Counted from the first letter of the stretch, positions 53,498-63,458 are shown. The stretch: 64,000 bases of DNA from Niabella yanshanensis (GCF_034424215.1 NZ_CP139960.1:5084001-5148000); one strand, 5' to 3'. Program-made: numbers and translations. The notes: generated by a model not told the origin, from the letters alone.

Positions 53498-54526
53498 ATG
53501 GGTAGTAAACAGATCGGCATAATACTGTCTATAATGATAGCGATTATTGCCTGCAGTAAAGATGAACCGGCTAACCAGTCCCTGTTCGAGGGATTTAAAA
53601 AGCCGGCTCATTTCCCCGATCCCTCTTATAATTTATCTGGTAATCCTGTTACGAAGGAAGCATTTGAGCTGGGAAGAAAGCTTTTTTATGAACCGCGCTT
53701 GTCCCGAAATAACACTATTAGTTGTGGTAGCTGCCATATACAGTCATCGGCTTTCACACAGCACGGTCACGATGTAAGTCACGGTATCGATGATCGCCTG
53801 GGCAGACGAAATAGCCCACCCATTATGAACCTCGCCTGGATTCCTGCCTTTATGTGGGATGGAGGGGTTTTTGATTTGGATCTGCAACCTATTGTTCCCA
53901 TTACAGCACATGAGGAAATGGATGAGTCTGTTGCTAACGTCATCTCAAAGCTGCAAAATCATGCGGAATATCCACAAATGTTTAAAACCGCATTCGGAAA
54001 CGGCCAGATCACTACAGCCAACTTTATGAAGGCTCTGTCACAATTTATGATCATGTGTGTCAGTGCCGAAAGTAAATATGATAGTGTTATACTGAAGTTA
54101 GGTAATGCCGCGTTCACTGCACGGGAAGAAGCAGGATATAAATTGGTACAGCAAAAGTGTGGCAGTTGTCATAAAGAACCTTTGTTTACTGATAATAGTT
54201 TCCGGAATAATGGAATTGGTATCGGCGCTAACAACGACATGGGGCATTATGATGTAACGTTGAATGCAGCAGACCGGTATCAATTTAAAGTGCCCAGTTT
54301 ACGTAACCTGGCCTATACGGCGCCTTATATGCACGATGGCCGGTTTATAAGGCTCGACGCTGTATTGGATCAGTACAGCAATAACATACAGCAAACGCCT
54401 AACCTGGATCCTTTACTGAAATCGAACCTCGATTTGACGGCCGAAGAGAAGCAACAGTTGCTGGCATTTTTAAACACGCTGAATGACAAAAACTTTATCA
54501 ATAACAGGCTTTTGTCTGAGCAATAA
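53498..54526 (+). CDS. mbnH: MbnH/MauG-type di-heme enzyme (cytochrome c peroxidase family)
   Basis: A 342-residue lipoprotein (Cys19 in AIIACS) with two heme c sites: SCGSCH (Cys76, Cys79, His80) and KCGSCH (Cys221, Cys224, His225). Family motifs NPVTKEAFELGRKLFYEPRLS and FKVPSLRNLAYTAPYMHDGRF match the di-heme peroxidase/MauG group. Next to MbnP it is probably the MbnH type that forms bis-Fe(IV) and oxidises the MbnP Trp. The alternative is a plain cytochrome c peroxidase. Confidence 0.93.
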   Translation: MGSKQIGIILSIMIAIIACSKDEPANQSLFEGFKKPAHFPDPSYNLSGNPVTKEAFELGRKLFYEPRLSRNNTISCGSCHIQSSAFTQHGHDVSHGIDDRLGRRNSPPIMNLAWIPAFMWDGGVFDLDLQPIVPITAHEEMDESVANVISKLQNHAEYPQMFKTAFGNGQITTANFMKALSQFMIMCVSAESKYDSVILKLGNAAFTAREEAGYKLVQQKCGSCHKEPLFTDNSFRNNGIGIGANNDMGHYDVTLNAADRYQFKVPSLRNLAYTAPYMHDGRFIRLDAVLDQYSNNIQQTPNLDPLLKSNLDLTAEEKQQLLAFLNTLNDKNFINNRLLSEQ

Positions 54527-54535
54527 TTAACAGGT

Positions 54536-54904
54536 ATGGGAAGAGATTTAATATTATTCATTCTCGTTGTGTTATTAGTCTCCTGCACCGGTAGTGCTGT
54601 TAGTGAAAAGCGGGATGTGGATAGTAATCATACCGGTACAGATCGTATCGGTATCAGCACTCATGAAACCGTCGATACATTTCGATTCAGTAACATTTCA
54701 TTTGTTTCGGGTATAGATACCAGCTGTGGTATGCCACTTAGCGCAGGCGTTACTGATACCATGTCGTACCAGGGGAAAATATATGGCTTTTGCAGCCCTG
54801 GTTGTAAACAGGAATTCGCATCGCAGGTGATCAGCAAATCCCGGGCAGGGCAGGACAACACAGTGGCCACCAGATTTTCAGTTTTAATCAATAGTTTTTT
54901 ATGA
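54536..54904 (+). CDS. YHS-domain lipoprotein
   Basis: A 122-residue lipoprotein (lipobox LLVSC, Cys17) ending in a YHS-type metal-binding domain: DTSCGMPLSAG (Cys64), YQGKIYGFCSPGCKQEF (Cys86, Cys90). YHS domains bind heavy metals such as copper or silver and often sit in copper-resistance operons. It starts 9 bases after mbnH and its stop overlaps the barrel gene start by 4 bases (ATGA), showing translational coupling. Confidence 0.86.
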   Translation: MGRDLILFILVVLLVSCTGSAVSEKRDVDSNHTGTDRIGISTHETVDTFRFSNISFVSGIDTSCGMPLSAGVTDTMSYQGKIYGFCSPGCKQEFASQVISKSRAGQDNTVATRFSVLINSFL

Positions 54905-55830
54905 AAAGAATAATAAGCATATTAATGGCGTTTAGCTTACCGGTAGTTTCGCTGGCTTGTGATATTTGCGGATGCGGGGCGGGTAATAACTATATCGGTA
55001 TTTTGCCGGATTTCTATAAGCATATTGTTGGCGTACGATACCGATACAACCAGGTGATGTCGCATCTAGGTGTAGGAGAGGCTACCACGCCGCTTACTAC
55101 CCAAGAGCGCTACAATATAGCGGAAGCCTGGGGTGGATGGAACCTGAACGATCATGTAAGGGTGATGGCGGTACTTCCGTACAGTTTTAATGAGAAGACC
55201 AACCAGGGGAGCACTACTACCAAAAATGGTATTGGGGACATTAGTTTATCCGGTTTTTACCAGCTGTTGAACTCGCGCAATACTATATCAGGAGAGAAGA
55301 ACACCAACCTGCTGGTACAAAGTCTTTGGGTAGGCGGCGGTGTAAAACTGGCAACTGGTAAGTATAACCCCGCTGATAGGTCCATGAATGCGCAGAGTGC
55401 CAATTTATTTCAGCTGGGAACAGGAAGCTATGATTTTAATGTCAATGCTATGTATGATCTAAGGGTGCAGGACGCCGGGATAAATTTAAATGGAAATTAC
55501 AAAATAAATACAGCCAACCGGTTCGATTACCAGTACGGTAATAAAGCGAGTTTAAATGCACAGGCGTATTATAAATTCCGTACCAAAAGCAAGGTAATGA
55601 TTGCGCCTAACGCAGGTGTCCAATATGAAAATTCAAAGACCGACAGGGATGAAAATATAATCGTTACGACTTCAGGAGGTGACCTGCTTATGGGCACTAT
55701 TGGGATGGAGACCGCTTTTGGAAAATTTGCAGTTGGAGCTAATTTTCAAACACCGCTGTCGCAAAACCTGGCCAGTGGAATTGTAAAAGCGGAAGACAGG
55801 GTAATGGTGCATTTTGCAGTAGCACTATAA
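54901..55830 (+). CDS. outer-membrane beta-barrel with N-terminal Cys motif
   Basis: A 309-residue exported protein. After the signal peptide the mature end reads CDICGCGAGNN (Cys20, Cys23, Cys25), then a long series of amphipathic strands ending in alternating hydrophobic residues, typical of an outer-membrane barrel of the transporter type. No family name beyond that is certain. With the four lipoproteins it would complete an envelope metal path. Followed by a terminator. Confidence 0.8.
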   Translation: MKRIISILMAFSLPVVSLACDICGCGAGNNYIGILPDFYKHIVGVRYRYNQVMSHLGVGEATTPLTTQERYNIAEAWGGWNLNDHVRVMAVLPYSFNEKTNQGSTTTKNGIGDISLSGFYQLLNSRNTISGEKNTNLLVQSLWVGGGVKLATGKYNPADRSMNAQSANLFQLGTGSYDFNVNAMYDLRVQDAGINLNGNYKINTANRFDYQYGNKASLNAQAYYKFRTKSKVMIAPNAGVQYENSKTDRDENIIVTTSGGDLLMGTIGMETAFGKFAVGANFQTPLSQNLASGIVKAEDRVMVHFAVAL

Positions 55831-55841
55831 TACCAAGTGAT

Positions 55842-55873
55842 AGCCGCAACCTTCGGGTGTTGCGGCTTTATTT
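55842..55873 (+). terminator. rho-independent terminator ending the copper block
   Basis: AGCCGCAAC (55842-55850) pairs with GTTGCGGCT (55859-55867), followed by TTATTTT. Strong and well placed. Confidence 0.93.
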
Positions 55874-55961
55874 TGTAACGCTGCTACCTGTTGTTGTATA
55901 AATTAATAAATTCACTGCTTACGCATCATACATTTTAGTAAGCCGGCGGCGATGAAATCTT

Positions 55962-56825
55962 TCAGGACGACATAAAATGGTTGACCAGCTCGCACACTTC
56001 TTCAAAGTTGGTTTCAAGGGCCATATGCCCGCCGTTAAGTATATGAATGCTTGCATCTGGCAAATCCTTTTGGTAGCAATAGGCCTCCTTCAGGTCATAA
56101 AACACGTCATATCGCCCCCATATAATAATCGCCGGCGGGTGATGCGTACGGAAGTATTCCTGGAAGAGCGGAAACATGTCGAAATTGCTGTTATAAGTGC
56201 AATTCAGCTCGTACTGCATGTCGAGGTTACCCGGCCTTTCCATCCGCTCCCAATCCAGTATCCATGATTCGGGACTGACTTTGCTTTGCATTTCTTCAGG
56301 CAGCCCCGCCCGGTATTGCCATTCAGTTCCTTCCTTGCTGAGGAAGCCATATAGTTGCTTCTTTTTTTCTTCGGTTGGGTTGTTCCAGTATGCGATCATT
56401 TCATGCCATTGTGGTCCAAGCCCTTCCGTGTAAGCATGGCCGTTCTGGATGATCAGCCTTTCTATTTTTTCGGGGTAGTCGAGGCAGACCCGTAACCCGA
56501 TAAGGCAGCCATAATCATGCAGGTAAATGGAAAAAGACTTTAATGCAATGGCATCGGTGAATTTTCCGATTACCGACGCGATGTTTTTAAACGAATATTC
56601 AAATTGGCCGGCTGGCGGAAAATCACTGAAGCCAAATCCCGGATAATCGGGCGCAATCAGATGATATTTTCCTGACAAAACGATCATCAGGTTTTTGAAC
56701 ATAATGGATGAGGTAGGAAATCCATGAAGGAGGAGCAGGGAGGGCAATTGAGGGTTCCCCGCTTCACGATAAAAGATGGAGATACCCTCCACTTCTATTT
56801 GCCTGTTATAAATTTGTTGGCTCAT
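55962..56825 (-). CDS. haloalkane dehalogenase/epoxide hydrolase-like alpha/beta hydrolase
   Basis: A 287-residue alpha/beta hydrolase with an Asp nucleophile: HDYGCLIG gives Asp104 (H-D-Y-G pattern). Oxyanion HGFPTSS, acid Asp near GRYDVFYD, and His in GGHMALE. Dehalogenases, epoxide hydrolases and fluoroacetate dehalogenases share this form; the halide-binding Trp pair of dehalogenases was not confirmed. It has no partner. Confidence 0.82.
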   Translation of the reverse strand: MSQQIYNRQIEVEGISIFYREAGNPQLPSLLLLHGFPTSSIMFKNLMIVLSGKYHLIAPDYPGFGFSDFPPAGQFEYSFKNIASVIGKFTDAIALKSFSIYLHDYGCLIGLRVCLDYPEKIERLIIQNGHAYTEGLGPQWHEMIAYWNNPTEEKKKQLYGFLSKEGTEWQYRAGLPEEMQSKVSPESWILDWERMERPGNLDMQYELNCTYNSNFDMFPLFQEYFRTHHPPAIIIWGRYDVFYDLKEAYCYQKDLPDASIHILNGGHMALETNFEEVCELVNHFMSS

Positions 56826-56995
56826 ATTACTGGATTGAATGAATAAACATACGGCTACAGCCTTATAAAATTGTGTGTTCGCCCTTTTTGTTTTGAAAGG
56901 CGTATCACTTCCCGTACATGGGTGTATTGTTTCCCCGATATTTACGGGGTGTCAAATCTGCGGAATATCTGATACCGTACTATTTTGTTTCAGGC

Positions 56996-59938
56996 CTACT
57001 GTTGAGTCAACCAACTTAAGGCCGCTTCCTTATTATCAAAGAAGGCCACCTGTACTGCTTCGTAATCAGAAGGAAGGCTTTTATTGGCGGCTATCCTGCT
57101 AAATGTACTCGGGGAGTAGATCCATGCAAATTTTTTTAAACCTGCTTCGGCCATGGCAGGAAACCATACCGACGATCCCCAGTCGGCAGCTTCTGACCAG
57201 TTACCCTTTACAAGGGTATTATCGTTAAGAATATGGTAGCAATTGTTCTTTTGCATCAGGTCCATCATAATGCCGCATCCTTTTACTACAGAATCGTAGT
57301 TCTGATAACCGATCCACTCCACATCCAAATATTGGGCTTTTTTTTGGTAATGTATCCGTATAAAACTGCCCTCGTAGTAGGTTTGATGATCGGTTGCTTT
57401 GTCGGTAAACTCCTGTTTACCGTTGAGCGGCAGCAAAAACGAGAAGGTAGAGCCTCTGCCCGGAACGCTTTCTATCCAAAAACTGCCCCCATGTCTTTTT
57501 ACAATCTCATTGGCAATAAACAGGCCAAGCCCGAGGCCCTGGAAACGGGCTGAAGAATTATCAACCCGGTAAAAGCGGTTAAAAAGACTTTTCAAATGTT
57601 CTTCGGCGATGCCAACCCCCAGGTCTTCCACAGAAACTACCAGGTTATTGTTCTCTGTTTCGCATCGTACAACGATCTTCCGGCTAGCGGGCGAATACTT
57701 GATGGCGTTGTTTAATAAATTAATCAATACCTGTTCAATACGAAGCTGATCGCCATAGAACTGGATATCACAGCCGGAGTGTAATTCTATCTGGTGTGTA
57801 GTGGTGGTATGCTGAATACTCTCTACCGTATCAGCCAGCAGGCTACTAAAATTAAATGGCTCTTTATTGTAAACCATTTTGCCTGCATTGATCTTCGACA
57901 CATCCAGCAGGTCTTCTATTAGTCTCGAAAGCCGCTCCACCTGTCTTTCTGCTTTTACGACAAAACCACCCAGGCTGGTTTGTTCGGTAACATCACGTTT
58001 AATAAGCTGAAAGAAGCCTTTAATAGTGGTTAACGGTGTTTTGAGCTCATGACTGGCAATGCTGATAAATTCATCCTTCATGTTTTCATTCAGCTTCTGC
58101 TGGTGAATGTTGGTATTGGTGCCCAGCCAGAAACTGACTTTCCCGTTTTCGATCATGGGTACTGCCCTCGCCAGGTGCCAGTAGTAGTACCCATCGCTGA
58201 ATTTTAACCTGAACTCGGCAATGTACTGCTGTTTACTTTGCAGGCAACGGTGCCATCGGTTCAGTGCATCAGGCAGGTCTTCGGGATGAATAAATACCTC
58301 CCAACCCTGGCTGATAATATCTTCGAAACTACGGTCAAAATTGCGGATCATCACCTCATTAAGATAAGTAAATGTTCCATCTGGTGCAGCTGTCCAAACC
58401 TGCTGAGGCATAGCATTCAACAGGAAACGAAACTGTTTTTCGTTCTCTTCGGTATGCCGGCGGGCCAGCACCTGTGCCGTTACATCAATAGTAATGGCAA
58501 TAATTCCCTGTACGCCACCGTTCTCGTCCCGGTAGGGCTCGTATACAAAATTCTGGTAAACGGTGTCCCATTGCCCGTTGCGTAATAAGGTAACAGGTCG
58601 CTCGTTAGCACTAAAAGTTGTTCCTGTAGTATATACCTGGTTAATTATTTCCTCCAGTCCCTGGTGGCGTGCATCCGGTAAGGCGTCAAATACCGGCCGG
58701 TTAATAACATCCTGTTCCGTTTTTCCCCAAAGACCGATCATGAGTTTGTTGGCCACTGTGATCACGTGTTCAGGACCGAGCATGATACACATGGCTACCG
58801 GCGCCTGGAGAATCATGTTATGCAGGTTGCGCTCGCTTTGTTCTATTTTTTGTTTGGCAATTACTACATCGGTAACCTCAGCGGCTGTGTTCATTACCCC
58901 ATAAATGCGGCCGTCATCATCATACAGGGCGGTAAAGCTATAGTTGAAATAAAAGGGTTGCAACCGGCCATCCACCACCAGGTCTACACGCTGGTTGCGC
59001 GCATGAAATGGCCGGCCTTCCATAAACACACGGTCCAGTTGCTCATATATGCCTGTGCCCTTTAGTTCCGGAAGCACTTCATGATAGGTTTTTCCAACCA
59101 CATCGTTGCCTTTGCCCCAAACATCCATAATTGATTGGTTCACCAGTTCTATGCGCATTTCCCTGCCTGTATATACACCAATCGGAAATGGCGCACCGGC
59201 CACCATGTTCCTGATCTTATGCTCGCTGCCTGCCAGCTCTCTTAAAAGTTGCTGTAGCTTACGCTCGCTTTCCACCAATTCCTCATTGGTCGTAAATAAC
59301 TCTTCGTTAATAGCCGAAAGCTCTTCGTTGGCTGCTTTCAGCGCTGTTTCACTCTGCGCCAGATCTTTGGTTCTCACGCTCACTTTGTCCTCCAGAACGG
59401 CGTTTAGCGAAGCAAGCATCTCCCTGGTTTGGATCAACTCTTCGTTAGAAGCCAGCAATTCTTCATTTACGGTCGCCAGTTGCTCATTAAGCTGTTGCTC
59501 CCGGTTCAATGCCAGCGTTTGGGCATTGGCATACTCCAGTGCCCGGACACCTTCCAGCTGAGTGGTGACATCAGCTGCCGTATGTAATAGCAATGCCTGC
59601 CCGTCGGGAGTCATCACTTTTTTATAACGATACGCATATTGCCGGGTAACCAGTTCCCCGTCTATCCGGGTTTCGGCAGCAATAACCCCCTCATCGGTGA
59701 TACCCGTTCGCAGCACTTCCTGTAACATCAGCTTAAAAGGTTGGCTCTTTAGCTCGGGAACGCCCTCCTCCAGCTTCATGCCAATGATCCCGGGCTCTTT
59801 CCCCCAGAAACCAAGCATGGCATTATTGGCATACTCAATTATAATATCCTCACTGCTGTAAATGGCCGTGGCTTCTGTCGACTGCATTAATATGCTCAAC
59901 AGGTGGGAGGCTGAAGTAGAATTTTCAGGTTTCGACAT
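56996..59938 (-). CDS. four-PAS sensor histidine kinase with C-terminal STAS-like domain
   Basis: A 980-residue cytoplasmic kinase. Four PAS domains (about 10-125, 235-360, 365-490, 495-620), the first two separated by a Glu/Leu coiled coil with repeated NEEL motifs. HisKA with H box ASHELKTPL, His630; HATPase with DLGVGIAEEH at Asp772 and GLGLGLFIANE. After residue 854 a domain of about 127 residues (IRIHYQKKAQYLDVEWIGY, LNDNTLVKGNW) matches the STAS-like single-domain proteins of the phylum. ATG 59938 replaces a GTG nine bases upstream. No receiver gene is adjacent. Confidence 0.9.
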   Translation of the reverse strand: MSKPENSTSASHLLSILMQSTEATAIYSSEDIIIEYANNAMLGFWGKEPGIIGMKLEEGVPELKSQPFKLMLQEVLRTGITDEGVIAAETRIDGELVTRQYAYRYKKVMTPDGQALLLHTAADVTTQLEGVRALEYANAQTLALNREQQLNEQLATVNEELLASNEELIQTREMLASLNAVLEDKVSVRTKDLAQSETALKAANEELSAINEELFTTNEELVESERKLQQLLRELAGSEHKIRNMVAGAPFPIGVYTGREMRIELVNQSIMDVWGKGNDVVGKTYHEVLPELKGTGIYEQLDRVFMEGRPFHARNQRVDLVVDGRLQPFYFNYSFTALYDDDGRIYGVMNTAAEVTDVVIAKQKIEQSERNLHNMILQAPVAMCIMLGPEHVITVANKLMIGLWGKTEQDVINRPVFDALPDARHQGLEEIINQVYTTGTTFSANERPVTLLRNGQWDTVYQNFVYEPYRDENGGVQGIIAITIDVTAQVLARRHTEENEKQFRFLLNAMPQQVWTAAPDGTFTYLNEVMIRNFDRSFEDIISQGWEVFIHPEDLPDALNRWHRCLQSKQQYIAEFRLKFSDGYYYWHLARAVPMIENGKVSFWLGTNTNIHQQKLNENMKDEFISIASHELKTPLTTIKGFFQLIKRDVTEQTSLGGFVVKAERQVERLSRLIEDLLDVSKINAGKMVYNKEPFNFSSLLADTVESIQHTTTTHQIELHSGCDIQFYGDQLRIEQVLINLLNNAIKYSPASRKIVVRCETENNNLVVSVEDLGVGIAEEHLKSLFNRFYRVDNSSARFQGLGLGLFIANEIVKRHGGSFWIESVPGRGSTFSFLLPLNGKQEFTDKATDHQTYYEGSFIRIHYQKKAQYLDVEWIGYQNYDSVVKGCGIMMDLMQKNNCYHILNDNTLVKGNWSEAADWGSSVWFPAMAEAGLKKFAWIYSPSTFSRIAANKSLPSDYEAVQVAFFDNKEAALSWLTQQ

Positions 59939-59985
59939 GGATAACACTCGAATGGTTCAGAAAAGGTTCTAAGGTTTAATACCAA

Positions 59986-59993
59986 CAAATGTA
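59986..59993 (-). promoter_or_regulatory. -7 promoter element for the PAS kinase
   Basis: The minus strand reads TACATTTG (TAnnTTTG), 47 bases before ATG 59938. No well-spaced -33 was seen. Confidence 0.5.
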
Positions 59994-60284
59994 ACTATTT
60001 AAGCTTCCGGTTTACATTAAAAAACCAACACATTTTGAAACAATTGCGCAAAAATTTGAATACAGTCTCTGGCAGATGTTCTTTTACTTTACAACCAGGG
60101 AAATTAAAAAGAAACAATGATTGCTGTAAGTATCCATTAACTATATGCCAATAATATGCCAGTATCTTTTTAAAGTTGATCCCGGTAACGGTATACTCCC
60201 CATTGCTTGATGGGCAAACTGGCTCAAAAGTATACGATTGAAACAAATATTATTAAATACACACAAGTAATAACCGGCCATACT

Positions 60285-61391
60285 ATGTATAAGAAATCTG
60301 TTGTATCCTTCCTGGTTCTTTTCGCTTGCCAGCTGTTGCTGGCCCAGTCATCAACCTTAACCGGCTTTCCCAAAAACTTTACGCCGCAGGAGATAGGTAA
60401 GCGGCTGGCTTACCATTTTATAGATGGCAGGCACGACCTGTACGCCGCCAAATACATTCACTATGCCGAAGTGTGCACCTGGAACGGTGCACTGGATTAT
60501 GCGGTAAATGCAAAAGACCAAAAGCTGATTCAGCTTTTAAAGGACAAGTTTGAACCTTTTTTTGATCGCGAAAAACCATTGCTGCCTCCTATGAACCATG
60601 TTGATTATAACATGTTCGGCAGCCTGGCTCTTAAACTGTACCAGCTAACAAAGGATGAGCGTTATCGCAAACTGGGCCTGGCTTATGCTGATACCCAATG
60701 GGAATTACCTGCGGGTGCTAACAAGGAAGAAAGAGCCTGGGCCGATAAAGGATTCTCCTGGCAAACCAGGTTATGGATCGATGATATGTATATGATCACT
60801 GTAGTGCAAAACGAGGCGTATAAGGTAACCGGAGATCGTAAATATATCGACCGGGCAGCAAAAGAAATGGTGATGTACCTGGACGAGTTGCAACGCCCGA
60901 ACGGTTTGTTCTATCATGCACCGGATGTGCCTTATTACTGGGGCAGGGGTGACGGCTGGATGGCAGTTGGTATGCCCGACCTGTTAAGCGCTTTACCAAA
61001 GGATCATAAAGATCGTCCGCGTATTATGGAAGGCTATTTAACCATGATGAAAAGCCTGAAGAAGCATCAACAGCCGGGTGGTATGTGGAATCAATTGATC
61101 AACGAGCCCGATTTCTGGCCCGAAACCTCCGGCACCGCTATGTTTGCTTATGCCTTTATACGCGGTATACAGCAAGGCTGGCTCAATGCGGCCGAATATG
61201 GTCCGGCGGCCCGTAAAGCTTGGATGGCAATGATCCCATACATTGACGAACGGAATAATGTTACAGAAGTTTGCATTGGTACCGGTAAAAAGAATGATAA
61301 ACAACATTATCACGACCGGCCGAGAAACGCCGGTGATTTTCATGGACAGGCGCCTTACCTTTGGTGTGCTGCCGCTCTTTTAGGAAAATAA
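60285..61391 (+). CDS. GH105 unsaturated rhamnogalacturonyl hydrolase-type glycosidase
   Basis: A 368-residue exported protein with signal peptide (VVSFLVLFACQLLLAQ). The alpha/alpha barrel of GH88/GH105 is shown by FSWQTRLWIDDMYM (the Asp pair includes the catalytic acid), GLFYHAPD and YYWGRGDGWMAVGM. GH105 removes unsaturated uronic acids from pectin fragments. ATG 60285 gives the signal peptide; a TTG start further upstream is not needed. It heads a pectin-like gene group at the window's right edge. Confidence 0.9.
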   Translation: MYKKSVVSFLVLFACQLLLAQSSTLTGFPKNFTPQEIGKRLAYHFIDGRHDLYAAKYIHYAEVCTWNGALDYAVNAKDQKLIQLLKDKFEPFFDREKPLLPPMNHVDYNMFGSLALKLYQLTKDERYRKLGLAYADTQWELPAGANKEERAWADKGFSWQTRLWIDDMYMITVVQNEAYKVTGDRKYIDRAAKEMVMYLDELQRPNGLFYHAPDVPYYWGRGDGWMAVGMPDLLSALPKDHKDRPRIMEGYLTMMKSLKKHQQPGGMWNQLINEPDFWPETSGTAMFAYAFIRGIQQGWLNAAEYGPAARKAWMAMIPYIDERNNVTEVCIGTGKKNDKQHYHDRPRNAGDFHGQAPYLWCAAALLGK

Positions 61392-61457
61392 TTCGGGTGC
61401 CGGCCCGTAACCTCTGAACCGGTTGCTATTGAATGCGGGGGCAGTGATTCTTTAAAA

Positions 61458-63458
61458 ATGCGTATGAAGAAAGTTCTTTTGGTTGGGGCAACCCTTCTGT
61501 CGGTTGCTGTAAAAAGTCAAACTGTTAAGTTGCCTGCCAGTGTGGATATCTGCGTCTATGGTGGTACCTCGGCCGGTGTCATTGCTGCTTATACGGCGGC
61601 CATGCAAAAGAAGACGGTAGTGCTCATTGAGCCGGGCAATAGACTGGGTGGTTTGTCTTCGGGGGGATTGGGCTTTACAGATATCGGTAATAAATATGTG
61701 GTAACCGGCCTGGCGCGGGATTTTTACAGGCGTATCGGCCGGCACTACGGAAAATTTGAACAATGGATATTTGAGCCGGGGGTGGCCGAAACGGTTTTCC
61801 TCGGCTATATAAAAAAAGCCGGTGTTCAGGTTATCTATGGTAAACGCCTCAATCGGGTAAATAAGACGGGTACAACGATCCGGTCGGTTAGCCTCGAAAA
61901 TTCAGATGGATCGGCGGGGCTGGGGCATATAAAAGCAAAACAGTATATCGACTGTTCTTACGAGGGAGACCTGATGGCCAAAACCGGTGTCAGCTATACT
62001 ACGGGCCGGGAGCCCAACAGCCGGTATCATGAAACGGTAAACGGCGTCCAGTTAAAAGATAAGCACCAGTTTCCGGATGGGGTAGATCCTTATATTATCC
62101 CCGGCAAACCCGAAAGCGGCCTGCTTTGGGGTATCAGCAAAGGGATTTTACAGGAAACCGGTTCAGGTGATGATAAAATACAGGCTTATAATTTCCGTAT
62201 ATGTTTAACCAATATACCGCCGAACAGGTTAGCTATCGAACGTCCGGCTAACTATGACTCCACCCGCTATGAATTGCTATTGCGCTATTTGTCTGTAAAG
62301 CCCACCGGAGACCTGGGACAGATCCTGAAAATGGATCGCATGCCCAACGGTAAAACAGATATCAATAACCAGGGACCTTTTTCTACGGATATGATCGGGA
62401 TGAATTACGATTATCCCAATGGGGATTATACTACCCGGCAACGCATATTTAATAGCCACGTGGATTATACAAAGGGACTGCTTTATTTTATAGGACATGA
62501 TGCCCGTATGCCCCGAGCTATACAACAACAGATGTTGCAATGGGGCTACCCTAAAGATGAGTATACCACTACGGGGCATTGGACACCGCAGCTGTATGTG
62601 CGTGAAGCCCGCCGCATGAAGGGCGCTTACACCATGACCCAGGCCAACTGCCAGCGTAAAGAGGTTGTAGCAGATGGAGTAGGTATGGCCGCTTATACCA
62701 TGGATTCTCATAATGCACAACGCATCGTTGTAAACGGCATGGTAAAAAATGAAGGCGATGTGCAGCTGAAAGGCGTACAACCTTACCCGGTGGCTTATCG
62801 TTCTATTACGCCCGACAGTAAAGAGTGTACCAACCTGCTCGTACCCGTATGCCTGTCTGCCAGCCATATTGCTTACGGATCTATCCGTATGGAACCTGTG
62901 TTTATGGTATTGGCACAATCGGCTGCTACGGCGGCTTCGATGGCTATTGATCATCAAACAGGCGTTCAGGCTGTTGACGTGCGCCTGTTGCAGCAGCGGT
63001 TAAAAAACAATCCGCTGGCAGATGGAAGCACTGCCGAAATACTGGTAGATGATGCCGATGCTACAATTATTGGAGGACAGTGGGGTAAAGAGACAGCTGG
63101 CGGTTATGGGCCCACCCTTTTGGTGAATAAAGATGCTGCTAAAGCAGCCGTACAGTTTAAGCCTGTGGTTACAAAAGCCGGTAGTTATACTGTTTATTTT
63201 TACTACCCCCGGTTGTCGAAAGCATCTGACCAAATAGCGCTTCAGATTTTTGATGGCGCTAATAAAATAACCAAACAGCTATGGAGTAAAGATATACAGG
63301 TTACCGGGCAAACTTCGGGAGAATGGGTGAGCCTGGGTCAATACCAATTGCCGGCAGGGGATAAAGCATACATAGAGGTAACCAATGAAGGAGCTAATGG
63401 CGCTGTTGCTGCCGACGCTGTTTTATTGGTTCCGGCAACACCTGTTAATAAAAAGTAA
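61458..63458 (+). CDS. secreted FAD-dependent oxidoreductase with golvesin-like C-terminal domain
   Basis: A 666-residue exported FAD protein: signal peptide, then CVYGGTSAGVIAAYTAA (Rossmann FAD motif) and EPGNRLGGLSSGGLG. This is the FAD_oxidored family often found in polysaccharide loci; the reaction is unknown. Residues about 545-660 form a golvesin C-terminal-like beta domain (SYTVYFYYP, AADAVLLVP) that may bind sugar. The next gene overlaps its stop by one base, so they are coupled. Confidence 0.88.
   Translation: MRMKKVLLVGATLLSVAVKSQTVKLPASVDICVYGGTSAGVIAAYTAAMQKKTVVLIEPGNRLGGLSSGGLGFTDIGNKYVVTGLARDFYRRIGRHYGKFEQWIFEPGVAETVFLGYIKKAGVQVIYGKRLNRVNKTGTTIRSVSLENSDGSAGLGHIKAKQYIDCSYEGDLMAKTGVSYTTGREPNSRYHETVNGVQLKDKHQFPDGVDPYIIPGKPESGLLWGISKGILQETGSGDDKIQAYNFRICLTNIPPNRLAIERPANYDSTRYELLLRYLSVKPTGDLGQILKMDRMPNGKTDINNQGPFSTDMIGMNYDYPNGDYTTRQRIFNSHVDYTKGLLYFIGHDARMPRAIQQQMLQWGYPKDEYTTTGHWTPQLYVREARRMKGAYTMTQANCQRKEVVADGVGMAAYTMDSHNAQRIVVNGMVKNEGDVQLKGVQPYPVAYRSITPDSKECTNLLVPVCLSASHIAYGSIRMEPVFMVLAQSAATAASMAIDHQTGVQAVDVRLLQQRLKNNPLADGSTAEILVDDADATIIGGQWGKETAGGYGPTLLVNKDAAKAAVQFKPVVTKAGSYTVYFYYPRLSKASDQIALQIFDGANKITKQLWSKDIQVTGQTSGEWVSLGQYQLPAGDKAYIEVTNEGANGAVAADAVLLVPATPVNKK

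Noticed and set aside
53498-54526. Reading the di-heme protein only as a peroxide-detoxifying cytochrome c peroxidase
   Set aside because: The MbnP gene lies 4 bases upstream, and MbnP-MbnH pairing is the established context; simple peroxidase remains possible but less likely.
59995-60246. An 83-residue frame on the minus strand
   Set aside because: It has Cys/Phe-rich composition unlike proteins, no start context, and overlaps the upstream region of the GH105 gene.
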